A stretch of 64,000 bases of DNA from NCBI RefSeq assembly GCF_036320965.1, contig NC_092255.1:15967063-16031062 (forward strand), given 5' to 3'. This document shows, piece by piece, positions 44,190 to 55,851 of this stretch (position 1 is its first letter; the number at the start of each line of letters is the position of its first letter). The notes under the pieces are model-generated. The model was not told the DNA's origin. It ran no database searches and saw only the letters and a list, made by a program, of their open reading frames with translations. Both the position numbers and the translations under genes were made by a program. The stretch comes from Panulirus ornatus (lineage: Eukaryota; Arthropoda; Malacostraca; Decapoda; Palinuridae).

Positions 44190-45530
44190 CCAAAGCTACA
44201 ACGGGTAGGGAAAGAAGGAGGTATCAAAACGGCCCACCCTTGAGTTGCTGATGGCCGCACAATAATCATGTGATGCAGCAGCTTGCCGAGTATTGCATAG
44301 TCTAGCTAGTGGTGTAGGCAAAAACCAAAGAAATACCTATAGAAGAGGGAAAGTGAACCCACATTGTGGCATCTGGCAAGGGGGTCAAGTTTGAAAGTTA
44401 GCCTAGGACAGTTTAAAAGGGGGACTGTTTTCGATTGTCAAGTAAGGACCTCCCCATATGTATGAGCAGTACTCCATGCAAGGATAAATCAATCCCTTGT
44501 ATAAATGGAGCAACTGTTTAGAAGAGAAGTTTCAACATCTAAACAGGATACCCAGTTTCTTAGAGGCAGACTTAGCTATTCCTGTAATGTGGGGTTTCCA
44601 AGAAAGAGTGGATGTTACAGTAATAACAAGTGTGTTCACTGAGTCAAGAGGTGGAATTACAGAACTGCCAAAGGAGAGATGAGTTGTGAGGAGTTTTCGA
44701 TAGAGAGATGGATAGAAACTGGATCTTGGAGGCATTAGATTTAACAAGATTTTGTGTACCCCACTGAGATATCCTGTCCAAGTCTTTTTAGTTTATTGAG
44801 GAAGCTGTGTCAAGACAAGATGCAGATTGAGTAAGAGAAGAGGGAGCGGAATTAAAGGATATGGATGAATGTAGTGTTAAGTCATCAGCGTATGAGTGCA
44901 TTGATTATCGATGAAAAATCGATGAAAAAAGGAGAAAAAGTATAAGGAACAGGACAGAACCTTGGGAGACACTGCTGTTGATGGAGAAAAGTGGGGAGAT
45001 TAATCCATCAACAACAACAGAGATAGATCGACCAGAGAGGAAGCCGTATATGAAGGAGCAAAGTGAGGGGGGGGAGCCAAAAGAGGAGTGCTTAAAGATG
45101 ACACCCCAATGCCACAGTGTCAAAAGCCTTGGATATGTCAAGGGCATATACACGTGACTCCCCAAAATCTTCCAAGGATGATGACCAGACATTAGTAAGA
45201 TAGGAAAGAATATCACAAGTGGATCTTGCCTTACAGAAGCCATACTGGAGATCAGAGAGAAGACTTGATTTTTGAAGTGCTTAAGGATATGGGAGTTGAG
45301 GAGTGATTCAAAGACTTTGAAAATAGTAGACGTCAAAGCAATAGGACGATAGGTGAAGGGGTCAGAACGGCCACCCTTCTTAGGGATGGGATGTATCAAT
45401 ACATGCTTCCAAGTAGAAGGAAAGTTCTGGATTTTAAAGAGAAACAGAGCAGACAAGCAAGCACATTTTACTTTTAGTTGCTGTGTCTCATTTTGTGCAA
45501 AATCATGATAGCTGAATTTGATAATCATTA
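44190..45530 (-). pseudogene. Jockey/I-like LINE reverse transcriptase relic
   Basis: Minus strand. 45528-44905: HPIPKKGGRSDPFTYRPIAL, TSTIFKVFESLLNSHI, a damaged motif A, then FIYGFLSGRSISVVVDG and SVSQGSVL (motif B). YADDLTLHSSISF lies in another frame with YADD at about 44881-44892. Then ISQWGTQNLVKSNASK, the LSWKPHITGIAKSASKKLG block (44747-44532), LLHLYKGLIYPCMEYCSYIW, and NVGSLSLFYRYFFG near 44340. The order matches RT of the Jockey type, clearly different from LINE-A. Frameshifted, no endonuclease seen. Confidence 0.8.
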
Positions 45531-48359
45531 CTGGGATGAAGTTATACTAAGAAACAATATATGGAGTACCTATGGTCTTTACCAGTTAGGATAAATGGTA
45601 TTCTTCTGTAGTGTATTATTTCTCCATTTTAACCTTGGAAATGTTATGTCACTCATTCATTCTCTGTATAAAGTACCACACATTTATCATATGGCGATAC
45701 TTATTTATGTGGTAAGGGTTTTCATTGCTTCTTATTGATGTATTAAGAGGTACTCAGGGTTTTTACTCTCTCATTTCATGTTATCACCTTTATTGCAAGC
45801 CTTCCAGTCCATGCATATAGTACAGTTCATAGAAGCATGAATTGTGCAAGAGGAATGATAGGGCTTTTGTCCTTTACTTATTGCTCAGGCAGAAGCAGTA
45901 TGGCAGGTCTTTTTAGTACTCTCAGTTAAGAGAAATGAGAATGAAAGCATCATAACTTTGTGTATGCAAAGATTACAGCAGAGAAATAGGGTGTTTTCAC
46001 ATACAGTAATTGCTTGTTAACCAGAAATGCTGGGTGATTATGGATGCTTCTTTGTTATGTCCACTGCATAAACCAAAGTGGGTTCAACTTGGCACCAGCA
46101 GGAGATCATATACTCCCATTCCTCCATGTAGTTTTTTTTCTACTTGTGTTTAATGACTTGTGTGAGTGAAAAGCATCGGATATTCAGTATAAGGGCATGA
46201 GATACATTCAGATAGTACAGCCAACAATTGATGTGGTAATAGATGGTACATTGAGAGCAGTATTTCAATTGCTTTTATACTTATGCTTGCATTGAGATTA
46301 TAGAATTTGAAAGAAAGTTCATGTAACCTCATTTGTTATAAGAATAACTGCAATCAATACACATTAGTAAAGGAATAACCCATTCGATCAATTCCTATAG
46401 CACTTTGTATATAACACATACCTAATTTGGAAGGTAAACAGCCACTGACCTTCAGTTACATTTCTAGGCATGGAGTGTATCATGAGTATCATGACATAAT
46501 TTGCCTTGAACTTTCTAAATCTCAAAAAGAAAAGGGAATTCATATGTGCTCAAAGAAATGTAGGTACCAGTTTTGGTTTAAACTCTGTTATGCTTATGAA
46601 AAACAAAGGAATGGAAATAGATATTACACAGAATAATGAATACAGTCATTCATAACTTACTCTTTCAAGAAAAGAATTGCTCCAAGTTTTCTAAAAGAGT
46701 TCAGAAATAGAGATGACATCTGACCATGTTTTAAGTGTACCAGATTGTAGGGCTGTGTTGTGTTTAAACTACTTGACTTCATACTTTGTACATGCTTGAC
46801 GTGCTCTTGGCCTCATTCCAAGTAGACAGATGAACAGGTGTCTTTAATGAATACCACTGAATAAAGTAACATTTCCAAATCACTTTTAACCATATTAAAC
46901 CTCAAGAAGGTTTACAAAACCATACCAATGCCTTAAGTATCCAGCTGGGATCTGTTAATTCAGGTTGATGAATTTTTCAGAGCATTAGGGCATTTTGAAT
47001 AACATCTGGGACATGAGACGTTCAAACCTATTTCTTGGTATATACTGACATAAATCAAGATATTTACAGTGTATTTTGGATGATCTCATACCCTAGATGG
47101 TAGAAGTTCTTGGTGATTGAGCCTTCACTTATAACATGTAATTAAGACATTGGTGGAATGGGCAATAATGTGATGCTGATGTCACCTCTGCAGTGCCCTG
47201 GTGGAGAATTTTGCGATGTTCATATCATTACTAAAATATGAATATTTTTGATTTTAAAAATAAATATGGCATGAATGTTTCTTAATATGTATATATAGAG
47301 TGTTGACATCTGGAAATTAATTTTGAAATGGCTATTTTTTCTGTACAACACAAGAGTATTGAAAGTATAAAGTTGAATATATGGTCAGACATTGTCAGTA
47401 GTGTTATCGTCTTCAGAGTAATCTGTCTTACTGTGCCTTATGATTTGGATTATCCCTACTTTCCTCTCCTTTCTGCAAATCTAAATTACCAGACATCTGC
47501 ACCTTAATGTATAGAAAATATATTCAGTGCTCAAGGACCAAGTTGATTATATCCTGCTTTAGTTGTAATACCCTTTCGTTAATGATGCTTATTACAAACT
47601 TTGTACATATGGAAAGCTTAAATTGATAATTAGCAATACAGATATATTTTGATAAGACAGCCATTCCTTTTAAATTATCCAGTGGCTGATCTCAGTCACT
47701 TATTGAAGCTCTGCTGTAGAAGTTAAAAGAATTGTCAAAATTTAGATGTTTCTCATTTTGTTTTCCTTTGTTTAAATGTGCCTTTTCCCTAATCACATGC
47801 ATTTAACACCACAGATTTTGAGCATAGTCTTTTTCAAATTTTTCTGTTTGTCTTTTTCACTGCATCTCATTCACTTATTATTGCACTGTATTCTTATGAA
47901 TATTAAAGTTATCATTGTTGTGAATTTTCATGTAAGTATTGATTATAACTTAAGAATGGGTTGGAATAAAGGGGCAAGAAAAATGAAGATGTTCTATTTT
48001 GCATTACACTTTTGTAGTGATATATGACAAACAAGTAATGGAACTACACTTTGGAGGTAGTCAAAGAAAATTTACTGATGATTTCCCCAAAATGCAGAAA
48101 TTTTATTTTTGAATAGGATATATTTACTTCATCCAATCCACATAGATGGGAAAGGAAATTAGGAAATGTGAGAATTCTTTAATTTATAGCCAGCTAAGTT
48201 TCTCCCAAACAAGATTCAACCAGTGAAGAAGGCAAAATGAAAGAGCAATGCTTTTATTAGTTGGTATTAAGGCGAAAATTCCAATAACCTTCTGTGGGTG
48301 ACCCACATTTCTCTTAACCTTTTAATGTAAGAGTAAAATATGCTGTTAATGAGAGTGGT
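45531..48359 (+). other. Unique sequence
   Basis: About 2.8 kb without a recognisable gene. AATAAA occurs at 46860-46865, with no transcript evidence. Short frames at 46427 and 47776 look like chance. Confidence 0.45.
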
Positions 48360-49310
48360 TTGGACTTAATGCAATTCAGGAAGGGAATTTTGTATGGTTC
48401 CATCTCTGGAAAATGCCTGAGATCTTACTTTAGAGATAATGAAAACACCCAAAAGCAGCATTGTTTTTCTATAATGACATATAGTAAATTCCCTCGCCAT
48501 GACTCAAAGTGTGATGGAAGTTTTCAGCTCTGCTGTAGTTACTGAAGAAGAATCTCACATAGCAAAACAAAGAAGAGAATCTTCCATGTTTACTGCAGTG
48601 CTGTACAATACTTAGGATGTGCTTGAATTAACTGAATAGTTGCCTAAAAATAAATATGTAATCTAAGCCAATTCCCAAATTGCACCCCAAACCATATTTG
48701 TATTATGCTCAGTGCATCCATGATTCATAGCTTCCAAGATTGTATTGTAAGAATCCATCACATCATAAGAGTGTAGAATTTTTATGGTTTCTTGGACATG
48801 TACATATCAATTGTAATGAAATAGTAGATGCTGAGGCTAAAGCAGCTATATCTGGCACTCTATACAGGAGGTGTACCTCACATTGATTTTACAAGCAGAG
48901 TAGAGTATTATGTTATATGTTAATGACACACTAGTTGGGACTGGAATCCCAAAAGAATAACATGCTATAGAGAAAGGCATTCCTCCTCCAAGAATTGTCA
49001 TTTTGAGACGTCTTTGTCAGCTGAGTGTTGGTCATGTGATGTTACCCATGGTCACTAAATTTAGAGGAGACCTGCCAAAATATGTGAGACTTACAAATTT
49101 CAGTATTCCCATGGAACATATACTGATGGAATGCCAAAAATTTAGAAGTCTCAGAGTGAAATCTATTTTATATAACAATGGAAGGGATAAAAGTATTGGA
49201 GAAGTTTTAGACAGTAATGTTAATGTAAATAGACTGATGAATTTTTGTAATTACAAAATATGCAACTCTGTAAGAAAGGTTTTTAGATATCTTTTAAAGT
49301 AAGGCAAAAT
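48360..49310 (+). pseudogene. LINE RNase H domain relic (I/Jockey type)
   Basis: Fragments in order: HDSKCDGS near 48500 (cf. the DGSK motif), ESSMFTAVLY at about 48576 (cf. the SIFTAEL motif), KNKYVI, then FLWFLGHVHINCNEIVDAEA at about 48777 (cf. WVPGHxGIxGNExAD), then a long frame 49003-49302 with LRRLCQLSVGHVMLP and MEHILMECQKFRSLR, matching the C-terminal HxxxECP-like end of such LINEs. Multiple stops; dead. Same strand throughout, opposite to the Jockey-like RT at 44190-45530, so not one element with it. Confidence 0.72.
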
Positions 49311-50047
49311 ATGTAATTCAGTGTAAATAGTTTTTGAGTTTAGTTTTTAGATATTTTTCATGCTAAAAAGAACTGAATAACCAATAGATTTCAATGCTCT
49401 ACAGATTTCACAAAATCAGTCAGTCAAACCATTTACCCCTGAGGCTAAAATCACCTTGTGTGAACCACAGATTGCTACAGTCTCCCATGGTATTGAACTG
49501 CCACATCATACTTCTTAAATCCTTGCCCATAGTGTATTCTTGTGAACTCCTGATGTGCAACACCTTCAACACTCATTTTCCATTTTAAAGTCATACAAAC
49601 AAAGCATCTATGGGATGGTGTTGTCACTTCTTCAGTATATGACTCTTGATGAAACCTCTTTGTTATGTGTGATAGTTTCCTTCTTTAGTTCTTATTTTGT
49701 TTATTTGGAGAACAGAGAATAGATTTGTTGCCTACATTTAATGTTGTTCCATATTTGAAGAATATGCACCTTGCGGGTGTGTGTACTGTGCAGACCTTTT
49801 TTTCACATTCTTTTCTCCATTGTGTTAGTGTGTCATAATGAATTTTGTTTTCATTTTTTAGTTTATTATTTCTCTATGTTTTAAACCTGATAATTTGTGG
49901 GAATGTAGTCACTGGTTGTCATCACAACACCATGTGTTGGCCTGATAGTTATTTGCTATCAGGGTTATAACTAGGGTGTGATAAACTGTAATTAAATAGG
50001 TAAGTAGAGTATAATGACCTGATAAAACCCATTATTTACCTGTAGGT
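49311..50047 (+). other. Unique sequence
   Basis: No feature recognised. Confidence 0.45.
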
Positions 50048-50191
50048 TTTTTTTTTTCATCCTTGGTTGCCGTTTCCCACTTTAGTGAGGTAGTGCCAGG
50101 AAACGGATGGAGAAAGACACATCCACACGCATACACATACAGTATATATACATATACGCACATACATGTACATATATACTTACATCTACAT
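50048..50191 (-). mobile_element. LINE-A copy 22, left part (old 3' end, interrupted)
   Basis: Tail core GTTTCCCACTTTAGTGAGG, then a CA/TA-rich 3'UTR. It is cut at ACATCTACAT (50182-50191) by copy 23 and resumes at 51852 with the same ten bases. Confidence 0.8.
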
Positions 50192-51851
50192 TATTTTTAT
50201 TTATTTATTTTGCTTTGTCGCTGTCTCCCGCATTTGCGAGGTAGCGCAAGGAAACAGAAGAAAGAAATGGCCCAACCCACCCCCATACACATGTATATAC
50301 ACACACGTCCACACACGCAAACATACACACCCATACATCTCAATGTACACATATGTATACACACAAAGACACATACATATATACTCATGCACACAATTCA
50401 CACTGCCTGCCTTTATTCATTTCCATCGCCACCTCGCCACACATGGAATACCATCCCCCTCCCCCCTCTTGTGTGCGAGGTAGTGCTAGGAAAAGATAAC
50501 AAAAGACCCCATTCGTTCACACTCAGTCTCCAGCTGTCATGCAATAATGCCCGAAACCACAGCTCCCTTTCCACATCCAGGCCCCACACAACTTTCCATG
50601 GTTTACCCCAGACGCTTCACATGCCCTGATTCAATCCACTGACAGCACGTCAACCCCGGTATACCACATCGATCCAATTCACTCTGTTCCTTGCCCGCCT
50701 TTCACCCTCCTGCATGTTCAGGCCCCGATCACTCAAAATCTTTTTCACTCCATCTTTCCACCTCCAATTAGGTCTCCCACTTCTCCTTGTTCCCTCCACC
50801 TCCGACACATATATCCTCTTGGTCAGTCTTTCCTCACTCATTCTCTCCATATGCCCAAACCATTTCAAAACACCCTCTTCTGCTCTCTCAACCATGCTCT
50901 TTTTATTTCCACACATCTCTCTTACCCTTACATTACTTACTCGATCAAACCACCTCATGCCACACATTGTCCTCAAACATCTCATTTCCAGCACATCCAC
51001 CCTCCTGCGCACAACTCTATCGATAGCCCACGCCTCGCAACCATACAGCATTGTTGGAACCACTATTCCTTCAAACATACCCATTTTTGCTTTCCGAGAT
51101 AATGTTCTCGACTTCCACACATTTTTCAATGCTCCCAGGATTTTCGCCCCCTCCCCCACCTTATGATTCACTTCCGCTTTCATGGTTCCATCCGCTGCCA
51201 AATCCACTCCCAGATATCTAAAACACTTTACTGCCTCCAGTTTTTCTCCATTCAAACTTACCTCCCAATTGATTTGACCCTCAACCCTACTGTACCTAAT
51301 AACCTTGCTCTTATTCACATTTACTCTTAACTTTCTTCTTTCACACACTTTACCAAACTCAGTCACCAGCTTCTGCAGTTTCTCACATGAATCAGCCACC
51401 AGCGCTGTATCGTCAGCGAACAACAACTGACTCACTTCCCAAGCTCTCTCATCCCCAACAGACTTCATACTTGCCCCTCTTTCCAAAACTCTTGCATTCA
51501 CCTCCCTAACAATCCCATCCATAAACAAATTAAACAACCATGGAGACATCACACACCCCTGCCGCAAACCTACATTCACTGAGAACCAATCACTTTCCTC
51601 TCTTCCTACATGTACACATGCCTTACATCCTCGATAAAGACTTTTCACTGCTTCTAACAACTTGCCTCCCACACCATATATTCTTAATACCTTCCACAGA
51701 GCATCTCTGTCAACTCTATCATATGCCTTCTCCAGATCCATAAATGCTACATACAAATTCATTTGCTTTTCTAAGTATTTCTCACATACATTCTTCAAAG
51801 CAAACACCTGATCCACACATCCTCTACCACTTCTGAAACCACACTGAAACC
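50192..51851 (-). mobile_element. LINE-A copy 23 (long 3'UTR, intact 400-codon frame), 10-bp TSD
   Basis: Tail (TTTA)n, long 3'UTR to about 50645 and one frame 50650-51855 from [10 protein letters not shown] to [33 protein letters not shown] and [11 protein letters not shown] are intact. 5'-truncated in RT. Flanked by ACATCTACAT on both sides; inserted in the 3'UTR of copy 22. Confidence 0.92.
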
Positions 51852-52318
51852 ACATCTACATACACTTACATATACAGATATACACATTGCATATTCATAC
51901 TTGCTTGCCCTCATCCATTTCCAGCGCCATCCCCCCCCCCCCCCCCCCCCCCCCCCACACAAGAAACATCACCACCTACTGTGTCAGCAAGGTAGTGGCA
52001 GGAAACAAGAATGAGAAAGGCCACATCTGCTCATATCCATACATGAGCTGTCATGAGTAATGGACCGAAACCACAGCTCCCTATCCACATCCATGCCCCG
52101 CAGACCTTTCCATGGTTTATCCTGGAAGTTTCACATACCTTGGTTCAGTCCATTGACAGCACTTTGACCCCAGTATACCACATCGTTCCAATTTACTCTA
52201 TCCTGTGCACACCTTTCACCCTTCTGCATGTTCAGGCCCTGATTATACAAAATAATTTTCACTCCATCCTTCTATCTCCAATTTGGTCTCTTGGTTCTCC
52301 TTGTTCCTCCACTTCTTA
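51852..52318 (-). mobile_element. LINE-A copy 22, right part
   Basis: Rest of the old 3'UTR, containing a C26 run at 51931-51956, then the start of the C-terminal coding region (about 52140-52318), truncated at a (TTA)n tract. Confidence 0.78.
51931..51956. repeat. Poly-C run, 26 bp
   Basis: 26 consecutive C in the plus strand, inside the G-rich block (GGGGGGAGGGGG-like) of the LINE-A 3'UTR. Confidence 0.97.
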
Positions 52319-52324
52319 TAAACA

Positions 52325-52335
52325 CATTATTATTA

Positions 52336-52385
<50 letters not shown>
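52325..52385. repeat. (TTA)n tract, block 1
   Basis: About 20 ATT/TTA units with one GTT interruption. Confidence 0.95.
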
Positions 52386-52443
52386 TCTTTCTTTTCTTTC
52401 TTTCATACTATTCGCCATTTCCCGCTAACGCGGGAAATGGTGA

Positions 52444-52445
<2 letters not shown>
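52386..52445. mobile_element. SINE-A tail fold-back (16-bp inverted repeat)
   Basis: 52410-52425 pairs with 52430-52445 around a TAAC loop with one mismatch. Both arms are the ATTCGCCATTTCCCGC tail end of SINE-A, so two tail ends face each other. Confidence 0.88.

Positions 52446-52488
<43 letters not shown>
52446..52488. repeat. (TTA)n tract, block 2
   Basis: About 14 uninterrupted units. Confidence 0.95.
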
Positions 52489-52489
<1 letters not shown>

Positions 52490-52581
52490 TTTCTTTTCTT
52501 CTTTCAAACTATTCGCCATTTCCCGCATTAGCGAGGTAGCGTTAAGAACAGAGGACTGGGCCTCTGAGGGAATACACTCAC

Positions 52582-52583
<2 letters not shown>
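52489..52583 (-). mobile_element. SINE-A fragment 6 (3' half)
   Basis: Minus orientation: tail with TTCTTTCAAACTATTCGCC, the GCGAGGTAGCGTTAAGAACA part, GGACTGGGCC, ending in GGGAATACACTCACC at the next (TTA)n. Confidence 0.85.
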
Positions 52584-52624
<41 letters not shown>

Positions 52625-52625
52625 T
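52584..52625. repeat. (TTA)n tract, block 3
   Basis: About 14 units, at the tail of LINE-A copy 24. Confidence 0.95.
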
Positions 52626-55600
52626 TCAATATTATCAATATTATTTTATTTATTCATTATACTTTGTCAGTTTCCCACGTTAATGAGGTAGCGCAAGGAA
52701 ACAGATGAGAAAATGGCCCAACCCACCAACATACACATGTATATACATACACGTCCACACATGCACATATACATACGTATACATTTCAACGTATACATAT
52801 ATATATACATACACAGACACATACATATATACACTTGTACATAATTCATACTTGCTGCCTTTATTTATTCCCATTGCCACTCCTCGTCCACACATGAAAT
52901 GACAACCCTCTCCCCCTGCATGCATGCAAGGTAGTGCAAGGAAAAGACAACTAAGGCCACATTTGTTCACACTCAGTCTCTAGCTTTCATGTATAATGCT
53001 CCGAAACCACAGCTACCTTTTGACATCCAGGCCCCACAGAACTTTCCATGGTTTACCCCAGATGCTTCACATGCCCTGGTTCAATCCCTTGACAGCACGT
53101 TGACCCTGGTATACCACATCATTCCATTTCACTCTATTCCTTGCACTCCTTTCACCCTCCTGCATCTTCAGGCCCTGATCGCTCAAAATCTTTTTCACTC
53201 CATCTTTCCACCTCCAGTTTGGTCTCCCACTTCTCATTCCCTCCACCTCTGACACATATATCCTCTTTGTCAATCTTTCCTCACTCATTCTCTCCATGTG
53301 ACCAAACCATTTCAAAACACCCTCTTCTGCTCTCCCAACCACACTCTTTTCATTACCACACATCTCTCTGACCCTCTCTTTACTTACATGATCAAACCAC
53401 CTCACACCACATATTGTCCTTAAACGTCTCATTTCTAACACATCCACCCTCCTCCGTACATCTCTATCTATAGCCCATGCCTCGCAACCATATAACATTG
53501 TTGGAATCACTATTCCTTCAAACATTCCCATTTTTGCTTTGTGAGATAATGTTCTCACCTTTCACACATTTTTCAACGCTCCCAGAACTTTCGCCCCCTC
53601 CCCTACCCTGTAACTCACTTCCACTTCCATGGTTCCATGCGCTGCCAAATCCACTCCCAGATATCTAAAACACTTCACTTCCTCCAGTTTTTCTCCATTC
53701 AAACTTACCTCCCAATTTACTTGTCCCTCAACCCTACTGTACCTAATAACCTTGCTCTTATTCACATTTACTCTCAGCTTTCTTCCTTCACACATTTTAC
53801 CAAACTCAGTCACCAGCTTCTGCAGTTTCTCACCTAAATCAGCCACCAGCGCTGTATCATCAGCGAACAACAACTAACTCACTGCCCAAGCCCTCTCGTC
53901 CACAACAGACTGCATACTTGCATCTCTCTCCAAAACTCTTGCATTCACCTCCCTAACAACCCCTTCCATACACAAATTAAACAAAAAAACCATGGAGACA
54001 TCACGCACTCTTGCCGCAAACCAACATTCACTGAGACCCAATCACTCTCCTCTCTTACTACTCGTACACTTTCCTCCCACACCATATATTCTTAATACCA
54101 TCCACAGAGCATCTCAATCAACTCTATCATATGCCTTCTCCAGATCCATAAATGCTACATACAAATCCATTTGCTTTCCTAAGTATTTCTCACATACATT
54201 CTTCAAAGCAGATCCACACATGCTTTACCACTTCTGAAACCACACTGCTCTTCCCCAATCTGATGCTCTGTACATGCCTTCACCCTCTCAATCAGTACTC
54301 TCCCATATGATTTCCCAGGGATACTCAACAAGCTTATACCTCTGTAATTTGAGCACTCGCCTTTATCCCCTATGCCTTTGTACAGTGGCACTATGCAAGC
54401 ATTCCGCCAATCCTCAGGCACCTCACCATGAGTCATACATACATTAAATATCCTTACCAACTAGTCAACAACACAGTCAACCCCTATTTTAGTAAATTTC
54501 ACTGCAATACCATCCAATGCCACTGCCTTGCCGGCTTTCATCTTCCGCAAAGCTTTTACTACCTCTTCTCTGTTTACCAAATCCTTCTCCCTGACCCTCT
54601 CACTTTGCACACCACCTCTACCAAAACATTCTATATCTGCCACTCTTATCATCTAACACATTCAACAAACCTTCAAAATACTCACTCCATCTCCTCACAT
54701 CACCACTACTAGTTATTGCCTCCCTATTAGCCCCCTTCACCGATGTTCCCATTTGTTCTCTTGTCTTACTCCCTTTAATTACCCCCTTCCAAAACATATT
54801 TTTACTCTCCCTAAATTTTAATGATACTCTCCTACCCCAACCTTTCATTCGCCCTCTTTTTCATCTCTTGCACCTTTCTCTTGACCTCCTGCCTCTTTCT
54901 TTTATACATCTCCCAGTCATTTGCACTATTTCCCTGCAAAACACATCCAAATGCCTCTCTCTTCTTTTTCACTCATAATCTTACTTCCTCATCCCACCAC
55001 TCACTACCCTTTCTAATCTGCCCATCTCCCATGCTTCTCATGCCACAAGCATCTTTTGCACAAGCCATCACTGCTTCCCTAAATACATCCCATTCCTCCC
55101 CCACTTCCCTTACATCCTTTGCTCTCACCTTTTTCCATTCTGCACTCAGTTTCTCCTGGTACTTCCTCACACAAGTCTCCTTCCCAAGCTCACTTACTCT
55201 CACCACTCTCTTTGCCCCAACATTCTTTCTTCTTTTCTGAAAACCTCTACAAATCTTCACCTTCGCCTCCACAAGATAATGATCGGACATCCCTCCATTT
55301 GCACCTCTCAGCACATTAACATCTAAAAGTCTCTCTTTCGCGTGCCTATCAATTAACACCTAATCCAATAATGCTCTCTGGCCATCTCTCCTACTTACAA
55401 ACGTATATTTATGTACATGTATATCTCTCCTTTTAAACCAGGTATTCCCAATCACCAGTCCTTTTTCAGCACTTAAATGTACAAGCTCTTCACCATTTCC
55501 ATTAACAACACTGAACACCCCATGCACACCAATTATTCCCTCAACTGCCACATTACTCACCTTTGCATTCGAATCACCTATCACTATAACCCTGTCTATT

Positions 55601-55630
55601 ATATCAAAACTACTAACACACACATTCATT
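52626..55630 (-). mobile_element. LINE-A copy 24 (long 3'UTR, most of ORF, broken)
   Basis: Tail, long 3'UTR to about 53060, C-terminal region 53067-53560, RT 53562-54660, linker 54618-54980, endonuclease end 54973-55629 with [11 protein letters not shown] and [11 protein letters not shown]. The QCGFRSG and [10 protein letters not shown] motifs are kept; several frameshifts and a loss around motif B (54000-54230). 5'-truncated at (TTA)n, 55629-55643. Confidence 0.87.
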
Positions 55631-55643
55631 ATTATTATTATTT

Positions 55644-55783
55644 TTTATATATTTATGTTTATTATACTTTATTACTGTCTCCTGCAAGGAAACAGACGAA
55701 AGAATGGCCCAACCCACCCACATACACATGTATATACATACACTTCCACACACGCACATATACATACATATACATCTCAACGT

Positions 55784-55786
<3 letters not shown>
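55644..55786 (-). mobile_element. LINE-A copy 25, left part (3' end, interrupted)
   Basis: 3' end with the tail core partly deleted (CTGTCTCCTGCAAGGAAACA), then the 3'UTR up to its TATACATATA stretch, where copy 26 is inserted. Resumes at 58320. Confidence 0.78.

Positions 55787-55847
<61 letters not shown>
55787..55847. repeat. (TA)n tract, about 30 units
   Basis: Between the TA-rich stretch of the copy 25 3'UTR and the copy 26 tail. Confidence 0.96.

Positions 55848-55851
<4 letters not shown>

Noticed and set aside
46427..46636. 69-codon frame as a small gene
   Set aside because: No recognisable motif, no neighbouring exon and no splice context that supports it.
44190..49310. Jockey-like RT and RNase H relics as one element
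   Set aside because: They are on opposite strands and about 3 kb apart with no element sequence between them.
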